64,000 bases of DNA from an uncultured Oscillospiraceae bacterium (GTDB lineage: Bacteria > Bacillota > Clostridia > Oscillospirales > Acutalibacteraceae). A program made the position numbers and the translations under genes. The stretch covers positions 15,273-79,272 of the forward strand of contig UQGM01000007.1 of assembly GCA_900540535.1 (NCBI GenBank), written 5' to 3'. The notes below the pieces were generated by a model. It saw only the letters and a list, made by a program, of their open reading frames with translations, did no database searches and was not told the DNA's origin. Below, piece after piece: positions 46,494 to 56,287 of the stretch (position 1 is the first letter of the stretch; every line of letters starts with the position of its first letter).

Positions 46494-48956
46494 ATGAGTG
46501 CAGTTAGTATTGCCTGTGTTGCGGTTGAGGGAGCGCTGTATTCCTTTGATAAGGAATACGATTACACTATACCAGAAAGTTTAATGGACAGCGTAAAAAA
46601 AGGCGTAAGAGTTATGGTGCCTTTCGGCAATGGCAATAAGCGCCATTTCGGCGTTGTTATGGATGTACTGCCGGTGCAGTCTACCGAAAAACTTAAAAAA
46701 ATAACAGCGGTGCTTGATAAGGCACCGCTTCTTAGTGATGAAATGTGTGAACTTATCCGCTGGTTAAAGGAAAGAACCTTCTGCACTTGCTATGACGCAG
46801 CTAAAGCAGTTTTACCGGCAGGAATAAACCTTAAAATGGTTTCTTCCTATGTTGCAAAACTAAATATAACTCCAGAGCAAATCGGTAAACTGTCTGAAAC
46901 AGAAAAGCAGATATTTGATTTTCTGTCTGAACGTGGATGTTATGTTTCAAGGAAACGTATCTGTGCAGTACTTGGATTCCGTGAGGACTGCGATGCAATA
47001 GATACTCTTGCCAAAAAGGGGTATATTGTAAGGAACGACGAAGCTACTATGAAGTCTTCGGATGCAACCATGATGATGGTAAAGCTTACCGATAAATTCA
47101 GAGACGAAGGCGAAAAGATTAAAGTAACTGCAAAGCAGCGTTCAGTGCTCAATTTGCTTTCAGAAACAGGTTCTGCTTCTGTTAAGGAAGTTTGTTACTT
47201 TTTGGGCATAACTCCTGCCGTAGTAAAGGCACTTGAAAATAAAGGCCTGATCGAGTCTTATTCCTGCGAATATTACAGAAAGCCTTATAGTGCCGCTGAT
47301 GTAAAAACAGAAATTCAGCAGTCACCTTTGACGCAGGAGCAAAGTGACGCTTACGAAAAGATTAAAAGACAATATAAGAACGGTTCCGGAGTTTCTCTAC
47401 TTTACGGAGTAACAGGCAGCGGAAAGACAAGGGTGTTTTTAAAGCTTATTCAGGATGTCTTAAATGACGGACGCAATGTTATCGTAATGGTTCCTGAAAT
47501 TTCCCTGACGCCTCAGACGATAAACATTTTCCGCAGCTATTTCGGCGATGATGTCGCAGTGTTTCATTCAGGCCTTTCAATAGGTGAAAGAATGGATGAG
47601 TGGAAACGAGTAAAAAGAGGCGAAGCACATGTTGCTGTCGGAACTCGTTCAGCAGTTTTTGCTCCATTTGAAAATATCGGAATGATAATCATGGATGAAG
47701 AGCAGGAACATACTTATAAATCAGAAAGTTCTCCGCGTTATAACGCCCGTGAAGTGGCAGGATTTCGCTGTGCATACAATAAAGGCGTTTTGCTGCTTGC
47801 TTCTGCTACGCCAAGCGTAGAAACCTTTGCGGCAGCAGTTAAAGAAAAATATCAGCTGTGTACTTTGAAAAACAGATATGGCAAATCTGCTCTTCCAAAA
47901 GTAATAGTTGCAGATATGCTGGGTGAACATTCAGCAGGCAATCGTTCAAGTATAAGCAGAGTTTTAAAAGAAGAACTTCAAAAAAATCTGGAAAACGGTA
48001 GACAGTCTATATTACTTATAAATCGACGTGGTTATAATACATTCGCAGTATGCGAAAGCTGTAAAAAGGTAGTAACCTGTCCAAGCTGTAGTATTTCACT
48101 TACTTATCATATTGATAACGGCAGGCTTATGTGCCATTACTGCGGATATTCAGAGCCTTTTACCTCTGAATGCCACGAATGCGGAGAAAAGGCTGTGCGA
48201 TATTCAGGAGCCGGTACACAGAGAATTGAGCAGGAATTAGCGGATATGTTCCCCGAAGCGAGAATACTCCGAATGGACGCAGATACCACCATGACTAAAA
48301 ATGCTCATGAAAATTCATTTGCTGATTTCGGAGCAGGAAAATACGATATAATGATAGGCACTCAAATGGTTGCCAAAGGACTTGATTTTGAAAACGTTAC
48401 TCTCGTTGGTGTAATCAACGCTGATCAGCAGCTTTATAACGATGATTTTCGCAGCATGGAGCAAACCTTTTCACTTCTTACTCAGGTTATAGGCAGGTCG
48501 GGAAGAGGCGCACTCGAAGGACGTGCCGTTATACAAACAATGACCCCTGAAAATCCCATAATACAGCTTGCAGCGAAACAGGATTACGACAGCTTTTTCC
48601 GCAGTGAAATACGTATCAGGCGAGCAATGATATATCCGCCTTTCTGCGATATCTGTGCTGTGGGATTTGCAGGTGAAAGTGATATTTATACCCGTGGAGC
48701 TGCCGATATTTTTCTCCAGCAGTTAAAGGAGAAAGTGAAAGGCGAATATAAAGATCAAAAGATAATTGTCTTAGGGCCTATGGCTCCTAAAATTGCAAGA
48801 ATGAGCAATAAATATCGCTTTCATTTGATTATAAAATGCAAAAATTCAAAACAATTCCGTAAAATGATTTCAGATTTAATGATTTCCATAATGAAGGATT
48901 CAAGATTCAAGCAGGTCAGCGTTTTTGCTGATATTAATCCATACAGTATATTTTAA
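46494..48956 (+). CDS. priA: Primosomal protein N' (replication restart helicase)
   Basis: 3'-5' SF2 helicase that reloads the replisome at stalled forks. The 820-residue protein has an N-terminal DNA-binding domain (1-110), a winged-helix region (about 110-270), P-loop GVTGSGKT near 304, Walker B MDEEQEHTYKS near 401 (DEEQ where many PriA have DEEH), and eight zinc-binding cysteines in CESC/CPSC/CHYC/CHEC between about 520 and 563. ATG 46494 with GGGAG nine bases upstream is preferred to TTG 46476. Confidence 0.96.
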   Translation: MSAVSIACVAVEGALYSFDKEYDYTIPESLMDSVKKGVRVMVPFGNGNKRHFGVVMDVLPVQSTEKLKKITAVLDKAPLLSDEMCELIRWLKERTFCTCYDAAKAVLPAGINLKMVSSYVAKLNITPEQIGKLSETEKQIFDFLSERGCYVSRKRICAVLGFREDCDAIDTLAKKGYIVRNDEATMKSSDATMMMVKLTDKFRDEGEKIKVTAKQRSVLNLLSETGSASVKEVCYFLGITPAVVKALENKGLIESYSCEYYRKPYSAADVKTEIQQSPLTQEQSDAYEKIKRQYKNGSGVSLLYGVTGSGKTRVFLKLIQDVLNDGRNVIVMVPEISLTPQTINIFRSYFGDDVAVFHSGLSIGERMDEWKRVKRGEAHVAVGTRSAVFAPFENIGMIIMDEEQEHTYKSESSPRYNAREVAGFRCAYNKGVLLLASATPSVETFAAAVKEKYQLCTLKNRYGKSALPKVIVADMLGEHSAGNRSSISRVLKEELQKNLENGRQSILLINRRGYNTFAVCESCKKVVTCPSCSISLTYHIDNGRLMCHYCGYSEPFTSECHECGEKAVRYSGAGTQRIEQELADMFPEARILRMDADTTMTKNAHENSFADFGAGKYDIMIGTQMVAKGLDFENVTLVGVINADQQLYNDDFRSMEQTFSLLTQVIGRSGRGALEGRAVIQTMTPENPIIQLAAKQDYDSFFRSEIRIRRAMIYPPFCDICAVGFAGESDIYTRGAADIFLQQLKEKVKGEYKDQKIIVLGPMAPKIARMSNKYRFHLIIKCKNSKQFRKMISDLMISIMKDSRFKQVSVFADINPYSIF

Positions 48957-48972
48957 CGGAGGAAAATCCAAA

Positions 48973-49440
48973 ATGGCTTTAAGAAAAATCAGAACTGATT
49001 CAGATGAGATTTTAAGAAAAAGAAGTAAGACAGTCGATAAATTTGACGAAAAACTGTGGACGCTTCTTGACGATATGAAGGATACTCTTCACGACGCCAA
49101 TGGTGCAGGTCTTGCAGCTGTTCAGATAGGAATACTCAGAAGAGTAGTTGTCGTAGATGTAGGTGACGGACTTATTGAGCTTGTAAATCCTGAGATAATC
49201 TCCGTTGAGGGCGAGCAGGACGGCGAAGAAGGATGCCTTTCAGTGCCGGGGAAATTCGGTTTGGTAAAGCGCCCCAAAATAGTAAGAGTTAAAGCTCAGA
49301 ACAGAAACGGCGATTGGTGCATCTACAAGGGAGAAGATCTTAAAGCAAGATGTTTTTGTCATGAACTTGATCATCTTGAAGGCAAACTTTATACAGATAT
49401 TGCCTATGAGATGCATTCTGATTCTGAATTTAGTGAATAA
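48973..49440 (+). CDS. def: Peptide deformylase
   Basis: Removes the formyl group from nascent N-terminal methionine. The 155-residue protein has all three motifs: GAGLAAVQIG near 42, EEGCLSVPG near 87 (metal-ligand Cys) and CHELDHLEG near 130 (HExxH). ATG 48973 has CGGAGG upstream. Directly followed by fmt, its functional opposite, 15 bases on. Confidence 0.97.
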   Translation: MALRKIRTDSDEILRKRSKTVDKFDEKLWTLLDDMKDTLHDANGAGLAAVQIGILRRVVVVDVGDGLIELVNPEIISVEGEQDGEEGCLSVPGKFGLVKRPKIVRVKAQNRNGDWCIYKGEDLKARCFCHELDHLEGKLYTDIAYEMHSDSEFSE

Positions 49441-49455
49441 ACGGAGTGAGTTTTA

Positions 49456-50382
49456 TTGAATATCGTTTTTATGGGAACTCCCGATTTTGCAGTTGGATGC
49501 TTAAGAAAACTGCATGAAGACGGGCACAATATTACCGGTGTGTTTACACAGCCCGATAAGCCAAAGGGACGCAGTCAGACACTTACACCTCCTCCTGTAA
49601 AGGAAGAGGCTTTGAAGCTGGGATTGACTGTTTATCAGCCAAACAGTATGCGTGACGGAACAGCAATGAAAATACTGGAAGAGCTGAATCCTGATCTTAT
49701 TGCCGTTGTAGCTTTCGGTAAAATTCTTCCCAAAGAAATTCTTGATTTTCCAAAATACGGCTGTATTAATGTACATGGTTCTCTTCTTCCTAAATACAGA
49801 GGTGCTGCACCTATTCAGTGGTCCGTAATAAACGGAGACGAAGAAACCGGAGTTACAACAATGTTTATGGATGAGGGAATTGATACCGGAGATATGCTCA
49901 TGGTAAGTAAGACTCCCATAGATATTAATGAAACAGCAGGAGAGGTTTTTGACAGACTGGGTGAAATGGGAGCAGAGCTTTTAAGTAATACTGTTAAAGC
50001 AGCTGAAAAAGGCGAGCTTGTAAGAACACCTCAGGATAACGAAAAATCTACTTATGTTTCAATACTTACCAAAAAAATGTGTCCCATAAACTGGAACGAC
50101 AGTGCGTTAAAGGTTCACAATCTTGTAAGGGGACTTCAGCCCTGGCCGGTAGCAACATGTACTTTCAAAGGAAAAACTCTTAAAATTCATGCAACTCATC
50201 TTTCTGATAAATCAGGAAAAGCTCCAGGAGAGATAATTCAGGATGGTACAAGAGTATTTGTTTCATGCGGTGACGGAATGTGTGTTGAGCTTATTGAAGT
50301 TCAGCTTGAGGGCAAAAAGCGTATGTTAGCCGAAGAGTTTTTCAGAGGACATCCGGTTAAAACAGGAGATATTTTAAACTGA
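49456..50382 (+). CDS. fmt: Methionyl-tRNA formyltransferase
   Basis: Formylates initiator Met-tRNA with 10-formyl-THF. The 308-residue protein starts IVFMGTPDFAVGCL, has the catalytic NVHGSLLPKYRGAAPIQW block near 106 and a C-terminal tRNA-binding domain from about 205. TTG 49456 has GGAGTGAG upstream. Normal length. Confidence 0.97.
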   Translation: MNIVFMGTPDFAVGCLRKLHEDGHNITGVFTQPDKPKGRSQTLTPPPVKEEALKLGLTVYQPNSMRDGTAMKILEELNPDLIAVVAFGKILPKEILDFPKYGCINVHGSLLPKYRGAAPIQWSVINGDEETGVTTMFMDEGIDTGDMLMVSKTPIDINETAGEVFDRLGEMGAELLSNTVKAAEKGELVRTPQDNEKSTYVSILTKKMCPINWNDSALKVHNLVRGLQPWPVATCTFKGKTLKIHATHLSDKSGKAPGEIIQDGTRVFVSCGDGMCVELIEVQLEGKKRMLAEEFFRGHPVKTGDILN

Positions 50383-50450
50383 CATTTAAATACAGTTATA
50401 ATTAAGTGCGGCATAACAAAAAATAATTAAAATTATTCGGAGGTTTTATT

Positions 50451-51143
50451 ATGCCATTTTTTTACTTGGATTATTACTATCTCATTTTAGTTGTTCCCAC
50501 GTTGATTTTTGCCATTTTCACTCAGATATGGCTTAAAAACACTTATAAAAAGTACTCCGGTCTCAGAAATTCAAGAGGACTTACCGGAGCAGATGCTGCT
50601 ATGAACGTCTTACGTCATTATCAAATTTATGACGTAAAAATCGAGCACATTTCAGGAAGAATGACAGACCACTACGACCCGAGAAGTAAGGTTATACGCC
50701 TTTCTGACGGTGTTTACAACGGTACTTCCATTGCTGCTGTGGGTATTGCCTGCCATGAAGCAGGTCATGCAGCTCAGCACGCTAACGGTTATGTGCCGAT
50801 TAAAATAAGAAATGCAATTATACCCATTTGTAATATCGGTTCAATGGCAGGAATACCTCTTGCTATTTTAGGTTTGTTCCTTTCCTCTGAACTTTTGATT
50901 AATGTAGGACTTCTTCTTTATTCATTTGTAGCTATTTTTCAGCTTGCCACTCTTCCTGTTGAATTCAACGCAAGCGCAAGAGCTATAAGCGTCATTAAAG
51001 ACAGTGGAATGCTTATGGCAGATGAAGTACCGGGAGCAAGGAAAATGCTCACAGCAGCTGCTATGACATATGTTGCAGCCCTTGCGACATCTCTCGCTAA
51101 CCTTCTCAGACTTCTTCTGATTTTCGGAAGAAGAAACGACTGA
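50451..51143 (+). CDS. Membrane zinc metallopeptidase (YugP-type)
   Basis: A 230-residue membrane protein with an N-terminal anchor, the zinc motif HEAGHAAQH near 102, and three further hydrophobic segments; the pattern TDHYDPRSKVIRLSDGVYNG near 73 precedes the active site as in the YugP/Zn-peptidase 2 family. Substrate unknown. SD CGGAGG precedes ATG 50451. It sits between fmt and rsmB, a frequent clostridial arrangement. A TATAAT lies at about 50395-50400 without a matching -35. Confidence 0.88.
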   Translation: MPFFYLDYYYLILVVPTLIFAIFTQIWLKNTYKKYSGLRNSRGLTGADAAMNVLRHYQIYDVKIEHISGRMTDHYDPRSKVIRLSDGVYNGTSIAAVGIACHEAGHAAQHANGYVPIKIRNAIIPICNIGSMAGIPLAILGLFLSSELLINVGLLLYSFVAIFQLATLPVEFNASARAISVIKDSGMLMADEVPGARKMLTAAAMTYVAALATSLANLLRLLLIFGRRND

Positions 51144-51162
51144 TATCGGAGGAACACAATTT

Positions 51163-52473
51163 ATGAAAAGTGCACGTCAAATAGCATTTGAGGTGCTTAT
51201 TAAAATGCATAGAAATGATGCATACTCTAATATCGAGCTTGATTCTGCACTTAAAAACAGCGGACTCGATAAAAGAGACTGCGCTCTTGTTTCTGCTCTT
51301 GTATATGGAGTAACAGAGCGACTTATAACCATTGATTATAATATTGAAAAGCATCTTACTGGCAAAATCAGCAAGCTTAAGCCTGAAGTACTGGTGATAC
51401 TCAGGCTCGGAGCTTATCAAATTCTTTTTTCGGACAAAATACCAAATTCAGCAGCTGTCAATGAAAGCGTAAAACTGGCTAAAAACAATCGCTGTGCTTT
51501 TGCAGCAGGTCTTTGCAATGCAGTTTTGCGAGCAGTAGGTAAATCCGGACTTCTTTTGCCTGATAATAGTGATAAAATTAAATATCTGTCTGTAAAATAT
51601 TCTTTTCCACACTGGCTCTGCGAGATGTGGCAGGATGCCTATGGCGAAGAAAATGCAGAAGGGGTAATGAGAACAGCAGCGGAAAAGCCTCCCATATATA
51701 TAAAAGTCAACAATCTGAAAACAACTTCAGCTGAACTTGTAAATATATTTAAAGATGAGGGAGTTGCAGCGGAACCTGTAAAAGGTTTTGATTCTGCTTT
51801 GCAGATTTCAGATACAGGTGACATAGAAAAACTTTCTTCCTATAAAAACGGACTTTTTCATGTGCAGGATTTAGCTTCTCAGATTTGCGCAAAGGCGCTT
51901 GAAGCTAAAGAAAATATGACTGTTTTTGATGTGTGTTCAGCTCCCGGAGGCAAAGCTTTTACTGTGGCTGAACATATGAACAATAATGGAACTATCAAAG
52001 CTTTTGATATACATGAACATAGAGTTAAACTCATAAACAGCGGTGCTGATAGATTGGGAATATCGATTATTGAGGGCAAAACAGGCGATGCTGAACAATA
52101 TGACAGTTCAAACGGCTTTGCTGATAGGGTGCTTTGCGATGTGCCATGTTCAGGACTTGGAATAGTGCGCCGTAAACCTGAAATTAGATATAAAGAAAAA
52201 ATCCTTATTGACAAATTGCCACTTTTGCAGTACCGTATATTGGAAAATGCATCGAATTATGTAAAAACGTCAGGACGATTGATTTATTCGACCTGTACCC
52301 TTAATCCTGCCGAGAATGAAGAGGTATGCAAAAAGTTTTTGCAAAACCATAAAGAATTTAAACAGGTCCAGCCGTTAAATGATATAAATTCAGAGGATGG
52401 TTATATAACATTAATGCCTCATATACACGGTACGGATGGATTTTTTATAGCGGCGTTTGAAAGGTTGGATTGA
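51163..52473 (+). CDS. rsmB: 16S rRNA (cytosine-967 C5)-methyltransferase
   Basis: SAM-dependent methyltransferase of 436 residues. An N-terminal NusB-like RNA-binding domain (1-135) precedes the Rossmann domain with FDVCSAPGGKAF near 255, DVPCSGLG near 325 (catalytic PC motif) and YSTCTLNPAENEEV near 372 (second catalytic Cys). SD CGGAGG. Three bases before rlmN. Confidence 0.95.
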   Translation: MKSARQIAFEVLIKMHRNDAYSNIELDSALKNSGLDKRDCALVSALVYGVTERLITIDYNIEKHLTGKISKLKPEVLVILRLGAYQILFSDKIPNSAAVNESVKLAKNNRCAFAAGLCNAVLRAVGKSGLLLPDNSDKIKYLSVKYSFPHWLCEMWQDAYGEENAEGVMRTAAEKPPIYIKVNNLKTTSAELVNIFKDEGVAAEPVKGFDSALQISDTGDIEKLSSYKNGLFHVQDLASQICAKALEAKENMTVFDVCSAPGGKAFTVAEHMNNNGTIKAFDIHEHRVKLINSGADRLGISIIEGKTGDAEQYDSSNGFADRVLCDVPCSGLGIVRRKPEIRYKEKILIDKLPLLQYRILENASNYVKTSGRLIYSTCTLNPAENEEVCKKFLQNHKEFKQVQPLNDINSEDGYITLMPHIHGTDGFFIAAFERLD

Positions 52474-52476
52474 TTT

Positions 52477-53520
52477 TTGAGTAAAACTGACATTAAATCA
52501 ATGACCCTTAATGAACTGCGTGAAAGTTTTGCTGAAATCGGACTTCAGCGTTTTCGTGCAGAACAGGTTTATTCCTGGATTCATAAAAATGGTGTATATT
52601 CTTTTGAAGAAATGACAAATATTTCTAAGGATATGCGTAGGGAACTTGATGAAAAATTTGAAATTTTTAATTGTACTATTGAAAAAAAGTTGATTTCGGA
52701 GTATGATAGTACAGTTAAATATCTGTTCAGGCTCAATGATGGCGAGTTTATTGAATCTGTTTTAATGAAATATAAGTATGGTTACACTATTTGCGTTTCA
52801 ACGCAGGTAGGCTGTAAAATGGGGTGTGCATTTTGCGCTTCTACCCTTGGTGGCTATTGCCGTGACCTAAGAGCCTCGGAAATACTTAGTCAGATTCATG
52901 CAGCGCAGCGTGATTGTAATATCAGAATATCTCATATTGTTCTTATGGGTATGGGTGAGCCGCTTGATAACTATGAACAGGTAATGCGTTTTTTAGAGCT
53001 CGTAACGGATGACAAGGGGCTCAATATAAGTATGAGACATATATCTCTGTCTACATGCGGTCTTGTACCTAAAATCTATGATCTTTTAGACAAACATTTA
53101 CAGCTGACACTTTCGGTTTCGCTTCATGCACCGAATGATGAAATAAGAAACAGAATAATGCCGGTCAATAAAAGATGGAATGTCGATGAATTGTTGACTG
53201 CATGCCGTGATTACACAAAGCGTACTTCAAGACGTATCTCATTTGAATACGCTATGATCAGCGGAGTAAACGATACCGATGAGTGTGCCAGAGAATTGGC
53301 ATCTAAATTAAAGGGTATGCTCTGTCACGTCAATCTTATTCCGGCTAACGAAGTGTCAGAAAATGATTTCAGTCGAAGCACAAAAAAGCGTGTTGAGACA
53401 TTTGCTTCTATTTTGCAGAAAAGAGGTATTACCACTACTGTAAGAAGAAGTTTGGGTTCAGACATAAATGCTTCTTGCGGTCAATTGCGCCGCAGCCGCA
53501 AGGCTGAAAAGGAGGGATAG
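52477..53520 (+). CDS. rlmN: 23S rRNA (adenine-2503 C2)-methyltransferase
   Basis: Radical-SAM enzyme that methylates A2503 of 23S rRNA and A37 of some tRNAs. The 347-residue protein holds CxxxCxxC as CKMGCAFC near 117, the GMGEPLDNY motif near 163 and the mechanistic Cys near the C terminus (ASCGQL). The last feature and length fit RlmN; Cfr resistance enzymes are similar but less likely in this housekeeping context. TTG 52477 has AAGGTTGG upstream. Confidence 0.95.
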   Translation: MSKTDIKSMTLNELRESFAEIGLQRFRAEQVYSWIHKNGVYSFEEMTNISKDMRRELDEKFEIFNCTIEKKLISEYDSTVKYLFRLNDGEFIESVLMKYKYGYTICVSTQVGCKMGCAFCASTLGGYCRDLRASEILSQIHAAQRDCNIRISHIVLMGMGEPLDNYEQVMRFLELVTDDKGLNISMRHISLSTCGLVPKIYDLLDKHLQLTLSVSLHAPNDEIRNRIMPVNKRWNVDELLTACRDYTKRTSRRISFEYAMISGVNDTDECARELASKLKGMLCHVNLIPANEVSENDFSRSTKKRVETFASILQKRGITTTVRRSLGSDINASCGQLRRSRKAEKEG

Positions 53521-53524
53521 TTTC

Positions 53525-54253
53525 ATGAAAATTGCCGCAAAAACAGACGTCGGCAAAGTAAGAAGTTCTAATCAGGACTCCTATGCGACAGGCGAATTGC
53601 CTGGAGGCGTCGCTTGGGCGGTTGTTTGTGACGGAATGGGTGGAGCTGCAGGCGGAAATGTAGCCAGTTCAGTTGCTGTTAAGATGATTTCGGAGAAAAT
53701 AACTTCGACTTATCATAGCAATATGAGTACATCTTCTGTTAAGAATATGCTTGTTTCTGCTATAACTGCGGCCAATCTTAGTATTTTTGATATGTCAAAT
53801 GCAAACGAATCCCTTCATGGAATGGGTACAACTGTTGTAGCTGCTGTAATTGCTGACGGAATAGTTTGTGTTGCACATGCAGGTGACAGCCGTGCATATC
53901 TGATTACTAAAGAGGAACTTTTTCAGCTTACAACAGATCATTCTGTTGTACAGGCAATGGTAGAAAGCGGAAAAATTACACCGGATGAGGCAAAAGATCA
54001 TCCAAGGAAAAACATAATAACCAGAGCTTTAGGGGTTGCCGAGGATATTGATGTTGACTTTTGCGAAGAAAAGCTTGGTACAGATGATGTTTTGCTTATC
54101 TGTACTGACGGTCTTACTAACTACATTGATTCACAGGACATACTTAAGGTTACTCATACCGCAGGGTATTACGAAATAGCCGATAAGCTTGTAAGTCTTG
54201 CAAACTCAAACGGCGGCGGTGATAACATTACTGTTGTCACTGTAAGTAATTAA
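53525..54253 (+). CDS. prpC: PP2C-type Ser/Thr phosphatase
   Basis: Manganese-dependent phosphatase that reverses PrkC phosphorylation. The 242-residue protein has TDVGKVRSSNQDSY (res 7-20), CDGMGGAAGG near 37, AHAGDSRAYL near 118 and GGGDNITVV at the end, supplying the metal-binding Asp residues. ATG 53525 has AAGGAGGGA upstream; the frame is open earlier but that part overlaps rlmN. Partner kinase follows 21 bases on. Confidence 0.96.
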   Translation: MKIAAKTDVGKVRSSNQDSYATGELPGGVAWAVVCDGMGGAAGGNVASSVAVKMISEKITSTYHSNMSTSSVKNMLVSAITAANLSIFDMSNANESLHGMGTTVVAAVIADGIVCVAHAGDSRAYLITKEELFQLTTDHSVVQAMVESGKITPDEAKDHPRKNIITRALGVAEDIDVDFCEEKLGTDDVLLICTDGLTNYIDSQDILKVTHTAGYYEIADKLVSLANSNGGGDNITVVTVSN

Positions 54254-54274
54254 ACATACGGAGTGTGATTAAAC

Positions 54275-56287
54275 ATGGATAATTATGTTGGAAAGCGTCT
54301 TGACGGACGTTATGAGATCCAGGAAATAATTGGCGTAGGCGGAATGGCAGTTGTTTATAAAGCTTACGACAATATTGATGACAGAATTGTCGCAATTAAA
54401 ATTCTTAAAGAGGAATTCCTTGCAAACGAGGAGTTCAGAAGACGATTTAAGAATGAATCAAAGGCAATTGCGGTTCTCTCTCATCCCAACATCGTAAAGG
54501 TTTACGACGTAAGCTTTGGTGATAAGCTCCAGTATATTGTTATGGAGTACATTGATGGTATCACTCTTAAAGAGTACATTGAGCAGCAGAAAGTTATCAA
54601 CTGGAAAGAAGCTCTTCATTTTACCACTCAGATTCTCAGAGCTCTTCAGCATGCTCATGATAAGGGTATAGTCCATCGTGATGTTAAGCCCCAGAACATT
54701 ATGCTTCTTCAGAACGGAAACATTAAAGTTGCCGATTTTGGAATTGCAAGATTCAGCCGTAATGAAACAAGAACTATGACTGAAAGTGCAATCGGTTCTG
54801 TTCACTATATCAGCCCTGAACAGGCTCGTGGTGAAATAACAGATGAAAAAGCTGATATTTATTCTGTAGGTGTTGTACTCTACGAAATGCTTACAGGTCA
54901 GCTTCCCTTCCAGTCAGATAATGCTGTCTCAGTTGCAATTATGCAGCTTCAGTCAGATGCAAAGCGTCCTCGTGAGATTAATCCTGATATTCCTCTTGGT
55001 CTTGAGCAGATTACTCTCAAAGCAATGCAGAAAAATCCTCGTGACCGTTATCAGAGCGCAGCTGAAATGCTCCTTGATTTAGATGAGGTTAAGCGTAATC
55101 CATCTGTAAAATTCGATTACAGTTATTTTGTTGATAATGAGCCTACAAAATTTGTTTCTCCGAATTCCGGAAAAATTTCTGCTGCTGTACAAAATGCAGT
55201 TGCACAGGAAGATGAAGCAGCAAAAGCAGATGAGGCTAAAAAACGCACTATCGCTATTGTATCCGGTGTTTCAGTAGCATTGGTTGCAGTAATTGCAATT
55301 GTTTTGGTGATTCTTTCATTTACCGGAAAGCTTGGCGGCGGAGATAAAATAACAGTTCAAAACTTTATCGGTATGAATTACGATGAAGAGATTGCAGGTA
55401 CTGATCTGGAAAAAGAGTATCAGTTTAAGGTTATAAAGGAACATGACCTTACACATGATGAGGGCGAAGTAATTAATCAGACTCCTCCTGAGGGCAGCCG
55501 TATTTCAAAGGATGATCAGGTTACTCTTACTGTTGCAACTCATGAAGACACTCTCACTGTACCGGATGTTTATAACAAGGATGCCAATATAGCAAAACAG
55601 CAGATTAGTTTGGCACAGCTTGTACCTGAAATTCAGACAATAAACGACGATACCGTTGAAGAAGGCAAGGTTATAAGAACAAGCCCTGAGCGTGGAGATC
55701 CTGTAACCGCTGGAGATAAAGTTATTCTTTTTGTAAGTACCGGCAAGAGCGGAAATGAAGTAGAAGTTCCTTCAGTAGTTAATTTGTCATTTGAAGATGC
55801 AAAGGCACAGCTTGAAAGCATGGGACTTGGCATTCGCCAGGTAAAAGAAGTTGACAGCGATAAAGCCAAAGGAACTGTTATTTCCCAGTCAATAAAAGAT
55901 AAAGAAATGGTATCCAAGGGAACCATTATTGATGTTGAAGTAAGTAGCGGTAATAAACCTGCTAAAACAGTAAACATTACTTTTGATCTTCCCAATATTG
56001 GAGGAACAGGTACACTTAAAGTTTTCCTTGACAATCAGGGACTTTCAGAGTTTGATTCACAAGTATTGCTCAGTGGTGGCACATATAATAAGGTTGCAGT
56101 TTCAGGTACAGGCACGAATTCCGAAGTTGTAATTACAATTAATGATGAAACTTATTATAAATGTAATATTAACTTTGAGACCGGTGCTATTACAAATGCA
56201 GAATATAGCGACATCTCTTCAGGTTCTACAGAAGCAGGTAATGCAGAAAACGAAGACAACGGACATCCGTTCTGGTTTGGCGAATGA
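54275..56287 (+). CDS. prkC: Ser/Thr protein kinase with PASTA domains
   Basis: Membrane-spanning Hanks-type kinase sensing cell-wall fragments. The 670-residue protein has a kinase domain (about 11-270: GVGGMAVVYKAYD loop, VAIKIL lysine, HRDVKPQN catalytic loop, DFGIARF), one membrane segment (about 325-349), then three PASTA repeats (about 358-432, 433-502, 503-566). A further beta-rich domain of about 100 residues follows and the chain ends in HPFWFGE, an unusual aromatic tail. In Bacillus PrkC triggers spore germination on muropeptides. Overlaps rsgA by four bases. Confidence 0.96.
   Translation: MDNYVGKRLDGRYEIQEIIGVGGMAVVYKAYDNIDDRIVAIKILKEEFLANEEFRRRFKNESKAIAVLSHPNIVKVYDVSFGDKLQYIVMEYIDGITLKEYIEQQKVINWKEALHFTTQILRALQHAHDKGIVHRDVKPQNIMLLQNGNIKVADFGIARFSRNETRTMTESAIGSVHYISPEQARGEITDEKADIYSVGVVLYEMLTGQLPFQSDNAVSVAIMQLQSDAKRPREINPDIPLGLEQITLKAMQKNPRDRYQSAAEMLLDLDEVKRNPSVKFDYSYFVDNEPTKFVSPNSGKISAAVQNAVAQEDEAAKADEAKKRTIAIVSGVSVALVAVIAIVLVILSFTGKLGGGDKITVQNFIGMNYDEEIAGTDLEKEYQFKVIKEHDLTHDEGEVINQTPPEGSRISKDDQVTLTVATHEDTLTVPDVYNKDANIAKQQISLAQLVPEIQTINDDTVEEGKVIRTSPERGDPVTAGDKVILFVSTGKSGNEVEVPSVVNLSFEDAKAQLESMGLGIRQVKEVDSDKAKGTVISQSIKDKEMVSKGTIIDVEVSSGNKPAKTVNITFDLPNIGGTGTLKVFLDNQGLSEFDSQVLLSGGTYNKVAVSGTGTNSEVVITINDETYYKCNINFETGAITNAEYSDISSGSTEAGNAENEDNGHPFWFGE

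Noticed and set aside
52477..53520. Cfr-type antibiotic-resistance methyltransferase
   Set aside because: Length, sequence motifs and housekeeping context fit RlmN.
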